This document shows, piece after piece, positions 45,207 through 54,905 of a stretch of 64,000 nucleotides of DNA. The DNA comes from Rhizobium glycinendophyticum (GTDB lineage: Bacteria; Pseudomonadota; Alphaproteobacteria; Rhizobiales; Rhizobiaceae). The position numbers were made by a program, and so were the translations under genes. The first letter of the stretch is position 1. Every line of letters starts with the position of its first letter. The notes beneath the pieces were generated by a model. That model was given only the letters and a program-made list of their open reading frames with translations, did no database searches and had not been told where the DNA came from. The DNA is taken from assembly GCF_006443685.1 (NCBI RefSeq), contig NZ_VFYP01000001.1, forward strand, positions 682,001-746,000, given 5' to 3'.

Positions 45207-45578
45207 TCCTCCAACGAAGTCTGGCCGACATCGATCCCCTCGACCTGAAGACCACTCTCGAGAAGGACAGGCTTTAGCCGCGCCGCGACATCGTCCACTA
45301 TTCCGACATCCTCCGGCTGGTCAATCAGGCACGTCTGTTTGGCGATTCGCAGCGTGCCGTGGAAGGAGACGGGTCCTGCTGGACATCAACGGAGTGTATC
45401 AACGGGCATAGAGCGTCGGCGGACGATCATCGACGTGGCGCGCGTGGCGGTATCGCCCAATCGAACAACCTTTCCGCCGGGTCGGCTTCAATGCTATCAA
45501 GGAATGCAGCCAAGTGCCTCCAGCCATGTCGTCGGTTCATTGCCGATTGCAGAGGTTGGTCGCGGCAACCGGACTGGT
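45207..45578. other. 372-base region, possible decayed coding remnant
   Basis: No intact gene. On the reverse strand a stretch from about 45350 to 45207 reads FHGTLRIAKQTCLIDQPEDV followed by VDDVAARLKPVLLESGL and IDVGQTSLEDQL, which looks like the C-terminal end of an ABC-2 type ATP-binding protein, but it has no start, no proper stop and runs into the antisense of the neighbouring gene. The forward reading that continues into the glycerate kinase has no plausible start before 45579. Confidence 0.35.
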
Positions 45579-46955
45579 ATGGCTCAAGGACCAGAACTAG
45601 GCGCAACCGGAGCCGGTGACTTCGGTCGCATTCCTGATCCGCGACACCAGTGGCGTAAGGGAGATTTCAGGATCGATCCACCGGAAAACTTCCTTCGACG
45701 CCTTTTTGATCGGGCCGTCGAAGTCGCCGACCCCATGCGCTCTCTCAAAAGTTTCCTACCGGAGAAGCCGAACGGACGCGTCATAGTGATCGGCGCCGGC
45801 AAGGCGAGTGCGCGCATGGCCGAAGCGGTAGAAGCCGCCTGGGGACCTTGCGAAGGCCTCGTCATCACGCGCTACGGCTACGGCCGACCCTGTCGGGGGA
45901 TCGAGATTGTTGAGGCAGCCCACCCCGTGCCGGATCACGCCGGCGTCGAGGCGACGACCCGAATGCTCTCGCTGGTCGGATCCGCCGGTGAAGGCGATTT
46001 CATCCTTGCGCTGATTTCCGGAGGTGCGTCGGCCTTGCTGGTTCAACCGGTGCCGGGGGTCTCTCTTGCTGAGAAACAGGCCGTCAATCATGCGCTGCTC
46101 TCCTCCGGCGCGCCGATTGACCGAATGAATACGGTGCGCAAGCACCTGAGTCGGGTCAAGGGTGGACAATTGGCGGCCGCAGCCTGGCCGGCAGATATGC
46201 TTGCGCTGATGATCTCCGACGTACCGGGCGACGATCCGGCCTTCATAGGCTCCGGGCCGACGGTCGGCGATTCCTCGACGATCAAGGACGCTCTCGCCGT
46301 CATCGATCGGTGGAAGGTCGACGTGCCGACCTCGGTTCGCAGCGCTCTCTCCCGTCCGTCGGGTGTGGTGCGGCCAGATGATCCGCGCCTCTCTCGCGTG
46401 CGCAATGTCATCTACGCCGCACCCGGGCAGTCGCTAGAGGCCGCTGCGGTCCTCGGGCGGGAGGCCGGGTGCGATGTGCGCCTCCTCGGAGACGCGCTGG
46501 AAGGCGAAGCGCGGGAGGTCGCCGGGGCGCAGGCGAAAGAGGCCCTGGCTTTGCAGGGCGGAATGAAGGCGGGCGATCCACCGATCCTCCTTCTGTCGGG
46601 CGGAGAGCTGACGGTTACCCGTAGAGGCGATGGTATCGGTGGCCCCAATGCCGAATTCTGCCTCGCCCTTGCCCTGACGCTTGATGGCGCAGGAGGCATC
46701 CATGCTCTTGCCTGCGATACGGACGGCGTTGATGGGGCCGCCGAAGTCGCTGGCGCCATCATCGGCCCGACCCTGCTGAAAGAAGCCGAGCAACGTGGTG
46801 TCGATCCCAAGCGCGCGCTTCAGCGCAACGACGCCCATTCCTTCTTTGCAAGCCTGAACGCGCAGGTCACCACCGGGCCAACGCTGACCAACGTGAACGA
46901 CTTTCGCGCAATTCTGGTCCGGCCGAATCCACCTGCTGAGAAAGTCGGACGCTGA
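45579..46955 (+). CDS. ttuD: glycerate 2-kinase (MOFRL family)
   Basis: Cytoplasmic kinase that phosphorylates D-glycerate to 2-phosphoglycerate, or hydroxypyruvate-linked substrates in the tartrate and glyoxylate routes. About 458 residues: N-terminal DUF4147 domain with FLRRLFDRAVEVADP, GRVIVIGAGKASARMAEAVE, AHPVPDHAGVEAT, ALISGGASALL and NTVRKHLSRVKGGQLAAA, then the C-terminal MOFRL domain (LLLSGGELTVT, GPNAEFCLALAL, ACDTDGVDGAAEVAGAII, TNVNDFRAILV). The start at 45579 is the first ATG that leaves a normal-length protein; the opening 25 residues look non-homologous, and a later start is possible. No pathway partners lie beside it. Confidence 0.88.
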   Translation: MAQGPELGATGAGDFGRIPDPRHQWRKGDFRIDPPENFLRRLFDRAVEVADPMRSLKSFLPEKPNGRVIVIGAGKASARMAEAVEAAWGPCEGLVITRYGYGRPCRGIEIVEAAHPVPDHAGVEATTRMLSLVGSAGEGDFILALISGGASALLVQPVPGVSLAEKQAVNHALLSSGAPIDRMNTVRKHLSRVKGGQLAAAAWPADMLALMISDVPGDDPAFIGSGPTVGDSSTIKDALAVIDRWKVDVPTSVRSALSRPSGVVRPDDPRLSRVRNVIYAAPGQSLEAAAVLGREAGCDVRLLGDALEGEAREVAGAQAKEALALQGGMKAGDPPILLLSGGELTVTRRGDGIGGPNAEFCLALALTLDGAGGIHALACDTDGVDGAAEVAGAIIGPTLLKEAEQRGVDPKRALQRNDAHSFFASLNAQVTTGPTLTNVNDFRAILVRPNPPAEKVGR

Positions 46956-47237
46956 TCTCGTTTCCGAGAGGAGGGGACTGCGTGGTCGATCAGCCAGTTC
47001 GAAGTGATAGTGAAAGGGATGGTTCCAATAAGCCTCAGTTCGTTCGCCACCAGGATTGGCATGTTTCAGCCATCCCGGAGGTAGGAAGGGTATGACCCAC
47101 GACCCCGATTTTCGATGATGAGGTTTGCCGGATTGCGCATGGCGCGCGATCAAAGCGGAAGGCGCCTTGGGCACACTGAAGGATCATGGCGCCGTGTCAC
47201 GCAAGGTCGCGTGCCAAGCATCGGGCGCATCTTGCTT

Positions 47238-47453
47238 TCAGGCTATCCGCCTGTTGCGACGCCACGCGACAGGTGTCTGGCCCGTGATGCGGCGAAAGAC
47301 ATGGCAGAGATGGGACTGGTCGGCAAAGCCGCATTTCGTATAGGTGCCGGTATTGCCGATGACCGTTGCGGTCCAGAGGACAGCGAAGGCCGCATGGTGG
47401 AACGGAGCGAGCGCATTGCCGACTTCCGCTTTGTCAGGCTGCAATTGGATCAT
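47238..47453 (-). pseudogene. fusion remnant: MFS transporter N-terminus joined to AraC HTH C-terminus
   Basis: The reverse strand encodes 71 residues from an ATG at 47453 that has a good ribosome site (AGAGGTGA). Residues 12-34, ALAPFHHAAFAVLWTATVIG then NTGTY, match the start of EntS/DUF894-type MFS exporters. From TKCGFADQSHLCHVFRRITG to QTPVAWRRNRRIA it is the last part of an AraC-family HTH domain. No natural protein has this order, so a deletion most likely joined two neighbouring genes in frame. Whether the peptide is made is unknown. The 280 bases between the glycerate kinase stop and this remnant contain nothing I can identify. Confidence 0.7.
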
Positions 47454-47566
47454 GACGATCACCTCTGAGGGTTCGGTGCAATGATGCGCCCTCCTGCGAA
47501 ACAGGCAGGGTGTAGACACACGAAGGCCGCCGCGGTTCAGGCGGCGGCCTCGAGGCGTCGACTGGC

Positions 47567-48544
47567 TCAGCTCTTCACGAAAGCGAGCTGGTCCGGATTG
47601 ATGACGTCGGCGTTGACGGTCAGCATGCCGTGCGAGAAGCCCTTGTAGACCTTGAGCGTGCCGTTCTTGAGGAGCTTCACGGAAAGCTCGGCAGATGCGG
47701 CGATCGGCACGATCTGGTCGTCGTCGCCATGCATCACGAGCGTCGGCACCGAGATGTTCTTCAGGTCTTCGGTCTGGTCGGTTTCCGAGAAGGCCTTGAT
47801 GCCGTCGTAGTGGGCTTTGGCACCGCCCATCATGCCCTGGCGCCACCAATTCTGGATCACGCCTTCATGCGGGGTCGCGCCTTCGCGGTTGAAACCGTAG
47901 AACGGACCGGCCGGAACATCGCGGAAGAACTGTGCGCGATTGGCGGCCAGCGCCGAGCGGAAGCCGTCAAACACTTCGATCGGCAGGCCGCCCGGATAGG
48001 CCTCCGTCTTCAGCATGATCGGCGGGATGGCGCTGACCAGCACGGCTTTCGCGACACGGCCCTGCGGCTCACCGAACTTGGCGACATAGCGGGCGACTTC
48101 GCCGCCGCCCGTCGAATGGCCGATATGGACGGCATTGCGAAGGTCGAGCTTTTCGAACACGGCTGCGGCATCCGCTGCATAGTGGTCAAGATCGTGACCT
48201 TCGCTCACCTGCTCCGACCGCCCATGGCCACGGCGGTCATGGGCGACGACGCGGTAGCCATTGAGGAGGAAAAACAGCATCTGCGCATCCCAGTCGTCAG
48301 AGGACAGCGGCCAGCCGTGGTGGAAAACGATCGGCTGTGCGTCCTTCGGACCCCAGTCCTTGTAGAAGATTTCGACGCCGTCCTTGGTGGTGACGAAGTT
48401 CTCGGTCATTGGTATCGTTCCTTCCTGTTGAAGTGCGGTGAGGGTTTCCGAGGCAAAGACCGGGAGCGTCGATGCCAGCGAAAGGGTGGCGCCTGCGAGC
48501 ATGACCTGCCGGCGTGACAATTGGAATTCGGGTTTCTGATCCAT
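47567..48544 (-). CDS. exported alpha/beta hydrolase, non-haem chloroperoxidase-like
   Basis: A 325-residue protein with a twin-arginine-like leader (LSRRQVMLAGATLSLASTLP, cleavage after FAS near residue 33), so probably periplasmic. The hydrolase part has the oxyanion HHGWPLSSDDWD, DRRGHGRSEQVSEGHDLDHYAADAAAV, the nucleophile elbow GHSTGGGEVARYVAKFG (Ser in GHSTGG), the acid region VMHGDDDQIVP and the catalytic His in GFSHGMLT. These are the marks of the cofactor-free haloperoxidase/esterase group. The in vivo reaction is probably ester or perhydrolysis and is not certain. The ATG at 48544 follows AGGAAAA. Confidence 0.88.
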   Translation of the reverse strand: MDQKPEFQLSRRQVMLAGATLSLASTLPVFASETLTALQQEGTIPMTENFVTTKDGVEIFYKDWGPKDAQPIVFHHGWPLSSDDWDAQMLFFLLNGYRVVAHDRRGHGRSEQVSEGHDLDHYAADAAAVFEKLDLRNAVHIGHSTGGGEVARYVAKFGEPQGRVAKAVLVSAIPPIMLKTEAYPGGLPIEVFDGFRSALAANRAQFFRDVPAGPFYGFNREGATPHEGVIQNWWRQGMMGGAKAHYDGIKAFSETDQTEDLKNISVPTLVMHGDDDQIVPIAASAELSVKLLKNGTLKVYKGFSHGMLTVNADVINPDQLAFVKS

Positions 48545-49569
48545 CACTGTTTTCCTGCTGGTTGGATAGGCTGACCCTAGAGAGGGGCGAGCAGTCACTC
48601 TTGGAAACTAGACCGGTTTTTTTGGATGTTTGACCTCTCCCGTTCGTGCGGACGCGTAGATTGGCATCAGAGGGGGACCGCGTCTTGCCGTTCCCGCAGG
48701 ACTGGCTGCGGCGGAAATCTCTGGCGGTGTTGCCAACGGTGCTCGGCAATCTTGACGCCATCCTTGATGGTGAGGATCAGACCTGGGTCGTGACCATTTC
48801 GGCCAGTGGATCGCCGTCATCTGGGTACGTTACAAGTATACTGCGTCCAGCTTCCTTGGCCACCGTGTTAAGCCCGTCGGATGCCTTCCGCTCCAAAACT
48901 CGAAGCACATTGCGTATGGCCAAAGCGGAAGCGCCAAGCTCTTGCGCGCAATCATGGCTCTCTTGAAAGGCGATTACCGCGCTCGTCTGTCCTTCCGGGC
49001 TTTGATCATGCCAGAGGAGACTGCAACGGATGGACTGCAGCGCGACGAATTACAGGCAATCCCTAGCCAAAAAGGCTAAACCTGCCCTGAGGCAGACGAC
49101 GCATGATGGGTCGAGCGGTCGTGTGCTCAGAACAGGTAGTTTGGGCAAATGCGGCGTGTCAAATCGTCCAGAAAGGCAAAAGCATAGCATTACCGATATT
49201 CGGAACCTGCGGCCATGAAGGGAACTACACGGTTCGCAGCTGGACGTATGTAAAGCGGCCATGTTGAGCCATGATGCGGGAAGCTGACGTGTCTCCCGAT
49301 GTGAGACGCGCTTGAGCACGATGGAAAAACTGCGGCAATCAGGGCATTCAGGTAGAATTGGCTGGGTAGTCTGAAATCTATTGTAAATTGAAGGCATTGG
49401 CGAAATATCCTGTGTTTCGCCACTGTTTTCCTGCCGCGGGCGATCGTGGATGCCATCTTTGTGCCCCGGCTTTGGGCCGACGCAACATGGCAGGATAGCG
49501 GCAATTATTTCCGCCTTTGGTTATCCGGGTCTGTGTGAAGCTCGGTTGAATGGAGAGGGCTAACGGCCT
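48545..49569. other. 1-kb gene-poor region
   Basis: No credible gene seen on either strand. A reverse-strand stretch (about 49010-48785) reads as continuous protein-like sequence (VLERKASDGLNTVAKEAGRS, then LVTYPDDGDPLAEMVTTQV and stop) but has no ATG and no ribosome site; it may be a relic. The remainder has frequent stops in all frames, and base composition is less GC-rich near 49380-49560 than in the flanking genes. No IS ends or direct repeats were noticed. Confidence 0.4.
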
Positions 49570-51720
49570 TCAAGTGTGAGCTCGCGCTGGCTGATGCTCA
49601 GCCTGCCACGGCGTTGCATCGGACTTCGACGGAAGGAAACAAAGCTCCACGCGGGTGCCTTCCCCCAGACGAGAGGTGATCCTGACTTCACCACCAGACT
49701 GGCGCACGAACCCATAGACCATCGCGAGCCCGAGGCCCGACCCACCGGTTTTCGAACGTGTTGTAAAATAGGGTTCCATCGCCTGGTCGAGGACTTCAGG
49801 CGACATGCCGACACCTTCGTCGACAACTGCTATTGTTACGCTTTCTGTGTCTCCCATTGCTTCCACTCGGACCCTTCCACCATCCGGCATGGCGGCCGAT
49901 GCGTTGAGGCAGAGGTTCAGGATGGATTGCTCCAGCAATGCTGGATCAAGGCAGATCGTCGGCAAATTGGCCGCAAAGTCGAGCTCCAGACGATTGCGGG
50001 CACCGATCGCCATTTCCAGAACATCGGCCATGCCGTGGAGGATCGTGGCAACGTCGATCGATGCCGGACGGATCTGCTGCTGGCTGCCGACGGACAACAT
50101 GCTGGACGCAAGCGCTCGCCCGCGCTCGGCGGCCTTGCGGATGCGTCCGAGGTGCCGCTTCTGTCGCTCGGTAAAGCCCGGTTCGCGCTCCAGCAGGCCA
50201 AGACTTCCGGTGATGATGCCGATCATGTTGCCGACCTCGTGGCTCACCTGATGCGTCATTCGCATCACCACATCCAGGCGCTGGGCACGGGCCGCTTCCA
50301 TCTCCTGGCGATCCATGGCCGTCACATCGCGGGCGAGCAGGACGACCCCTCCGTCAGGCTGCCTCGATGCGGAAATCTCCACCACCTGGTCGTCGACGAA
50401 ACGGTGCCGGAGGACCTGTCGCTCGACGAGGGTGCCGCGCTCGCTTTCGGCAGGCATGAGCAAAGGATCGATCTCGGGGACTGTGCCGACGAAACGGCGA
50501 AGCGGCATTTTTCGCGAGGATCCCGTCTGCCGCATCAGTTCGATGATGCGCCGGTTCATGGTGATCGGTCGGCCGCCGGGATCGAAGAGGGCAATGCCTT
50601 CGTTCATCGTCCGGAACGTCGATCGGATCGTCCGCGCAGCCGCTTCGGCGGTGCGTCTGAGGCGCGACACGCGGTCGACGCTCTCCTTGAAGGCACGGAA
50701 GGCGTCGAGCAACCGAATCAGTTCGGTTTCCGTCCCGGCATAAACGGGTGGTCCGACGTTTTCCTCCCCGCGTGCCAGCGCATTCATCCCGCGCGAGAGA
50801 TCACCGATCCCATGCGACACGCGCATGACCGAGCGGATGGAGACAATGGCGAGGATGACGACCGCGAAGGATGCCAACACGATCATGACGAGCAGCTGAC
50901 GCAACGCGCTGGAGGTGGCTTCGAGGTTCTGGTTCAGCGCGCTGGCAACCAGAGCACTCTGGGTTTCGGTCGCATGCGAGAGGTCACGCGACACGGTATG
51001 CAGGCGTGAAACCGACGCGCGGATCGTGAACATCTCGAGCAGGTAGCGTGTCTGTGCCTCGAAGATCCGCCGATAGGGTTCCAGCTGTTCGGGCGAGACG
51101 CGCAGGTTGGGCCCCGGCGCCACCATCCGGGCGGTCGTTTCCGCAACGAAACGCCGTTGCAGTTCGCCAAGCTGAAAGAGGCTGTCCGATGTCGATGCGG
51201 ATTGCGCAATGCCGTTGAGACGCTGCCGAAGATCCTGATCCTGGATGGTGCGAGCCGTTGCTATTTCTCCAAGCGCCACGGCAGCCTCGGCTTTCTGCTC
51301 CTGGGCGGCATCCGCATTGGCTGCCAGAGCCAGCGTCTGCGCTTCGATGTCTTCGAGAAGTTCGATGATCCGGCGCGCACCTGCACCTTGCACTGGCGTA
51401 CCTGGCTGATCCGGTGTGATCGTCTCCAGAAGTGTCTCCACCTGCGCGACCACCGCACGGCTTTCGCTCGAGACACGATAGGGAGACGTGGCATTCATCA
51501 GGAATGGCGCGCTCGAAACAAGGTCGGAAACTTGCCTCGATACCAGTGAGGCCTTGGCGAGACTTGAAAAGGCTTGCACGCTGTAGGCCGACATTTCGCT
51601 GCGCGCCCTCTGCAGGCCATAGATGGCGACGGTCGAAAGGATGAGAACCGAGACGCAGATGAAGGCGATTGCGAAGGGCAATCGGAAGGCGATGGAGGAG
51701 AGGAAAGCGCGGTTGATCAA
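49570..51720 (-). CDS. sensor histidine kinase
   Basis: Inner-membrane two-component sensor of 716 residues. A first transmembrane helix (about 11-34) is followed by a 240-residue periplasmic helical domain, a second helix (about 277-298) and a HAMP-like linker (GIGDLSRGMNALARGEE). A PAS-like segment near 360-460 (FRTMNEGIALFDPGGRPITMN) leads to the HisKA box THQVSHEVGNMIGIITGSL with the phosphorylated His at about 494, and the ATPase domain with N box QSILNLCLNASAAM, VVDEGVGM and GGSGLGLAMVYGFV. Its gene overlaps the response regulator by 4 bp and faces away from an AfuA-type transporter, probably its target. The TorS-like periplasmic domain suggests sensing with a binding protein (inference). 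Confidence 0.92.
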   Translation of the reverse strand: MINRAFLSSIAFRLPFAIAFICVSVLILSTVAIYGLQRARSEMSAYSVQAFSSLAKASLVSRQVSDLVSSAPFLMNATSPYRVSSESRAVVAQVETLLETITPDQPGTPVQGAGARRIIELLEDIEAQTLALAANADAAQEQKAEAAVALGEIATARTIQDQDLRQRLNGIAQSASTSDSLFQLGELQRRFVAETTARMVAPGPNLRVSPEQLEPYRRIFEAQTRYLLEMFTIRASVSRLHTVSRDLSHATETQSALVASALNQNLEATSSALRQLLVMIVLASFAVVILAIVSIRSVMRVSHGIGDLSRGMNALARGEENVGPPVYAGTETELIRLLDAFRAFKESVDRVSRLRRTAEAAARTIRSTFRTMNEGIALFDPGGRPITMNRRIIELMRQTGSSRKMPLRRFVGTVPEIDPLLMPAESERGTLVERQVLRHRFVDDQVVEISASRQPDGGVVLLARDVTAMDRQEMEAARAQRLDVVMRMTHQVSHEVGNMIGIITGSLGLLEREPGFTERQKRHLGRIRKAAERGRALASSMLSVGSQQQIRPASIDVATILHGMADVLEMAIGARNRLELDFAANLPTICLDPALLEQSILNLCLNASAAMPDGGRVRVEAMGDTESVTIAVVDEGVGMSPEVLDQAMEPYFTTRSKTGGSGLGLAMVYGFVRQSGGEVRITSRLGEGTRVELCFLPSKSDATPWQAEHQPARAHT

Positions 51721-52457
51721 GGCGATGGTCCGGCTTCGTCGGTGTGAAGTATATAGCCTTTGCCGCGCCGGGTCTGGATGTGTCGGGGGAGGTCTGGGTT
51801 CCGCTCGATCTTGCGTCTCAGCCGAAGCACCAGAACATCGACGTTTCGATCGACGAAACGATCGGAATCAGCGCCCATCCGGTCGAGGATCTGGGCGCGG
51901 CTGACCGGTGTATTCGGGGTTTCCGCGAGGATCTCAAGCAGGGCAAATTCCGCAGCCGTCAGCGTTTTCGTCGGATCTGCAAGGCAGACCGCACGACGCT
52001 GGGTGAGATCGACGGCCCATTCGCCGAGCCGGAGTGCTGCCGAGGCATGATCTCGCTCGGTTTCCCTGTCGTGGCGCAATTGCGGATGCGTGCGGCGGAG
52101 AACTGCCTTGATCCTGGCGGTCAGTTCGATGGGTTCGAACGGCTTCACGACATAGTCGTCGGCCGCCGTCTCGAGACCCAGAACCCGATCCGTCGCGCTG
52201 CCCGCTGCCGTGACCATGACGATGCCGACATCGGTCTGGGCCCGCAGCCGCTGCGCGAAGGCCCTGCCGGAAAGGCCCGGAAGATTGTGGTCGACCAGAA
52301 CCAGTTGAACCGTCTCATGCTGCAATCGCTCCTGTGCAGCCTCGGCGGAGGGGGCTGTGATTGGTATCCAGCCTTCAGCCTCCACAAGATCACAAATGAG
52401 CTCCGCCATATCCGGATCGTCCTCGACGATCAGAATTTTCACCTTCTGATTCAACAC
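51717..52457 (-). CDS. OmpR-family response regulator
   Basis: DNA-binding partner of the histidine kinase, 246 residues. The receiver domain has the acidic pair in VEDDPD, the phosphorylation site D56 in VLVDHNLPGLSG, the Thr/Ser-like MVTAAG and the Lys in VVKPFEPIEL. The C-terminal winged helix has LTAAEFALLEILAETPNTPVSR, RNVDVLVLRLRRKIE and IQTRRGKGYIL. The start is a GTG at 52457 with a strong GGGAGGA site. It is cotranscribed with the kinase and separated by 214 bp of divergent promoter DNA from the ABC transporter operon. Confidence 0.95.
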   Translation of the reverse strand: MLNQKVKILIVEDDPDMAELICDLVEAEGWIPITAPSAEAAQERLQHETVQLVLVDHNLPGLSGRAFAQRLRAQTDVGIVMVTAAGSATDRVLGLETAADDYVVKPFEPIELTARIKAVLRRTHPQLRHDRETERDHASAALRLGEWAVDLTQRRAVCLADPTKTLTAAEFALLEILAETPNTPVSRAQILDRMGADSDRFVDRNVDVLVLRLRRKIERNPDLPRHIQTRRGKGYILHTDEAGPSP

Positions 52458-52671
52458 GTTGCAGTCCTCCCACGACCATCATAACCGTGTCGGGGGAAAA
52501 CGCCAAAGACTTGCTGGTTATCGGCGAACGTCACAATTGTAATATTTGCAATCTCTGCAATGGGTGACGACGGTGCTGTGAAAGATCCGTAACCATTCTC
52601 CGTCTTGCCAGTCCGGGTCGATATGGACATGCTTCTGTCATTGGAACGGGGAGGTTCCAAGGGAGGACGAC

Positions 52672-53694
52672 GTGAAGGTATTGACCGCCATCGGCGCGGG
52701 GTTGCTTGCAACCTTTGCCACGGCCATGACCAGCCGAGCTGCCGAACCGCTGAATGTTCTCTGCGGCGTTGATGAGGTCTGGTGTGCCGTCATGGAAAAG
52801 ACCTATGAGGCGAAGACCGGCCTCAAGGTCGACATGGCGCGGATGAGCACCGGCGAGATCCTCGATCGTGTCCGGGCTGAGAAGAATGCTCCGACTGTTG
52901 ATGTCTGGTGGGGCGGCACAGGGGTCACGCATCTCCAGGCCGCCTATGAAGGTCTCCTTGAACCCAATCGACCCGGACAGGAAGCAGACCTTCTGCCCTG
53001 GGCGCGGAACTTCCACTCTTTGTCGGGCGGTACATCCGTCGGTCTGTATGCTGGCGCGCTCGGCTTTGCCTACAATGCGGATCTTCTCTCGTCTGAAGGA
53101 TTGCCGGCGCCAAACTGCTGGAAGGATCTCGCCAAGCCGATCTATCGCGGCCATATCCTGTCCGGCAATCCGCATTCGTCGGGCACCGCCTTCACAACCC
53201 TGGTGACGCTGGTGCAGCTGCTCGGTGAAGACGAGGCTTTCGCCTATATGCGCGAGCTCGGCCGCAACATCACCGAATACACCAAGGCCGGTGCCGAGCC
53301 GGTCAAGGCCGCGGGCAGGGGAGAGATCACGATCGGCATCTCCTTCATGCACGATGCCGTCACGCAAAAGGAGGCGGGCGCTCCCCTCGTGATCGTCGCG
53401 CCCTGCGAGGGCACCGGCTACGAGATCGGAGCGGTCAGCATCGTCAAGGGCAGTCGCGATCTGCAGGAGGCGCGCCGCTTTGTCGATTTCGCGCTGAGCC
53501 CCGAGGGACAGGCAACCGGGGCCATCGCCGGACAGAACCAGGTGCCATCCAATGCCCGGGCGATGCTTCCGCCTGCCGCTCCCGACATTTCGATGATCAA
53601 GATGGTGGACTATGACTTCGCCACCTTCGGTTCCCCCGAACAGCGAAGTCGGCTCTTGAGCCGCTTCGATCGCGAGATCAACCCGACCAACTGA
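52672..53694 (+). CDS. AfuA-type ABC substrate-binding protein (first copy)
   Basis: Periplasmic binding protein of 340 residues with a Sec signal (MKVLTAIGAGLLATFATAMT, cleavage after SRA near residue 24). Features shared with the next gene are RMSTGEILDRVRAEK, VDVWWGGTGVTHLQAAYEGL, GLYAGALGFAYNADLL, GNPHSSGTAFTTLVTLVQLL and APCEGTGYEIGAVSIVKG. The group was long called ferric-binding, but AfuA of Actinobacillus binds hexose phosphates. The start is a GTG at 52672 after GGGAGGACGAC. It heads the transporter operon opposite the two-component genes; it may deliver substrate or act as the sensor's periplasmic partner (inference). Confidence 0.87.
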   Translation: MKVLTAIGAGLLATFATAMTSRAAEPLNVLCGVDEVWCAVMEKTYEAKTGLKVDMARMSTGEILDRVRAEKNAPTVDVWWGGTGVTHLQAAYEGLLEPNRPGQEADLLPWARNFHSLSGGTSVGLYAGALGFAYNADLLSSEGLPAPNCWKDLAKPIYRGHILSGNPHSSGTAFTTLVTLVQLLGEDEAFAYMRELGRNITEYTKAGAEPVKAAGRGEITIGISFMHDAVTQKEAGAPLVIVAPCEGTGYEIGAVSIVKGSRDLQEARRFVDFALSPEGQATGAIAGQNQVPSNARAMLPPAAPDISMIKMVDYDFATFGSPEQRSRLLSRFDREINPTN

Positions 53695-53802
53695 TTTTCC
53701 GACAACCGGACGATCCCGGAAACGGTGCCCTCTCGGCACCGCCGCCGAAGGCTTGTCCCATTTCTTCGACTTCCATCAGACGCAAGCAACAGGAGGATAC
53801 CC

Positions 53803-54828
53803 ATGCGACTGAAACTTCTTTCCACTCTTCTCTTTGCCGGCACGAGCTTGGGCACCGGTTCGGCCATGGCTGCCGGCGAGCTCAACCTCATCTGCGCCGC
53901 CGATGTCGTCATCTGCGAACAGATGAAGGGCGATTTCGAAAAGGCTCATGACATCAAGGTCAACATGGTCCGCATGTCCTCGGGCGAAGCCTATGCCAAG
54001 ATCCGCGCCGAAGCGCGCAACCCGAAGACCGACCTCTGGTGGGCGGGCACCGGCGACCCGCATCTTCAGGCCGCGTCCGAAGGGCTGACCGCCGAATACA
54101 AATCGCCCATTCTCGACCAGTTGCAGGATTGGGCGAAGAACCAGGCTGAAAGCTCGGGCTTCAAGACCGTCGGCGTCTACGCCGGTGCACTCGGCTGGGG
54201 CTACAACACCGAGATCTTCAAGCAGAAGGGCTACAAGGAGCCGGTCTGCTGGGCCGACCTTTTGGCGCCCGAACTGAAGGGCGAGATCCAGATCGCAAAC
54301 CCCAACTCCTCCGGCACCGCCTATACGGCGCTCGCCTCGCTCGTGCAGATCATGGGTGAAGACAAGGCCTTCGAATACCTGAAGTCGCTCAACGCCAACA
54401 TCTCGCAATACACCAAATCCGGCTCCGCTCCGGTGAAGGCTGCTGCCCGCGGCGAGACCGGCCTCGGCATCGTCTTCATGCACGACGCCGTCGCCCAGAC
54501 CGCCGAAGGCTTCCCAGTCAAGGCGATCGCGCCGTGCGAGGGCACCGGCTACGAAATCGGCTCGATGTCGATCGTCAAGGGCGCCCGCAACATGGAAAAC
54601 GCCAAGATCTGGTACGACTGGTCGCTGAAGCCTGAAGTCCAGTCACGCATGAAGGATGCCAAATCCTTCCAGCTTCCGTCGAACAAGAGCGCCGAGATCC
54701 CGAAGGAAGCGCCCCGCTTCGAGGACATCAAGCTGATCGACTACGATTTCAAGACCTATGGCGATCCGGAAAAGCGCAAGGCGCTGCTTGAGCGCTGGGA
54801 TCGCGAAATCGGCGCTGTCGCCAACTGA
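53803..54828 (+). CDS. AfuA-type ABC substrate-binding protein (second copy)
   Basis: Periplasmic binding protein of 341 residues with a Sec signal (MRLKLLSTLLFAGTSLGTGS, cleavage after MAA near residue 25). It is collinear with the first copy: RMSSGEAYAKIRAEARNP, TDLWWAGTGDPHLQAASEGL, GVYAGALGWGYNTEIF, ANPNSSGTAYTALASLVQIM, SQYTKSGSAPVKAAARGE, APCEGTGYEIGSMSIVKGAR. It is closer than the first copy to canonical AfuA and is probably the main transporter component. The ATG follows ACAGGAGGATACCC. A stem-loop separates it from the permease gene, consistent with a larger amount of binding protein. Confidence 0.9.
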   Translation: MRLKLLSTLLFAGTSLGTGSAMAAGELNLICAADVVICEQMKGDFEKAHDIKVNMVRMSSGEAYAKIRAEARNPKTDLWWAGTGDPHLQAASEGLTAEYKSPILDQLQDWAKNQAESSGFKTVGVYAGALGWGYNTEIFKQKGYKEPVCWADLLAPELKGEIQIANPNSSGTAYTALASLVQIMGEDKAFEYLKSLNANISQYTKSGSAPVKAAARGETGLGIVFMHDAVAQTAEGFPVKAIAPCEGTGYEIGSMSIVKGARNMENAKIWYDWSLKPEVQSRMKDAKSFQLPSNKSAEIPKEAPRFEDIKLIDYDFKTYGDPEKRKALLERWDREIGAVAN

Positions 54829-54842
54829 CGCGACCTTCTTCG

Positions 54843-54868
54843 GGCCGGCAGTCTGAAGATTGCCGGCC
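54843..54868 (+). terminator. stem-loop between binding protein and permease genes
   Basis: GGCCGGCA (54843-54850) pairs with TGCCGGCC (54861-54868) around a ten-base loop, 14 bp after the binding-protein stop. There is no U-run. Such hairpins after binding-protein genes usually protect the upstream message and reduce read-through into the permease. Confidence 0.6.
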
Positions 54869-54905
54869 ACCTCTTACCCTTGCTTTCATTCGGATGAGGT
54901 CGACC

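Noticed and set aside
45207..45350. C-terminal fragment of an ABC-2 transporter ATPase on the reverse strand
   Set aside because: Only about 45 residues fit by eye, with no start or stop; too weak for a separate pseudogene call.
48785..49010. Small reverse-strand gene ending PLAEMVTTQV
   Set aside because: No ATG, no ribosome site and no recognised family; noted only in the description of the gene-poor region.
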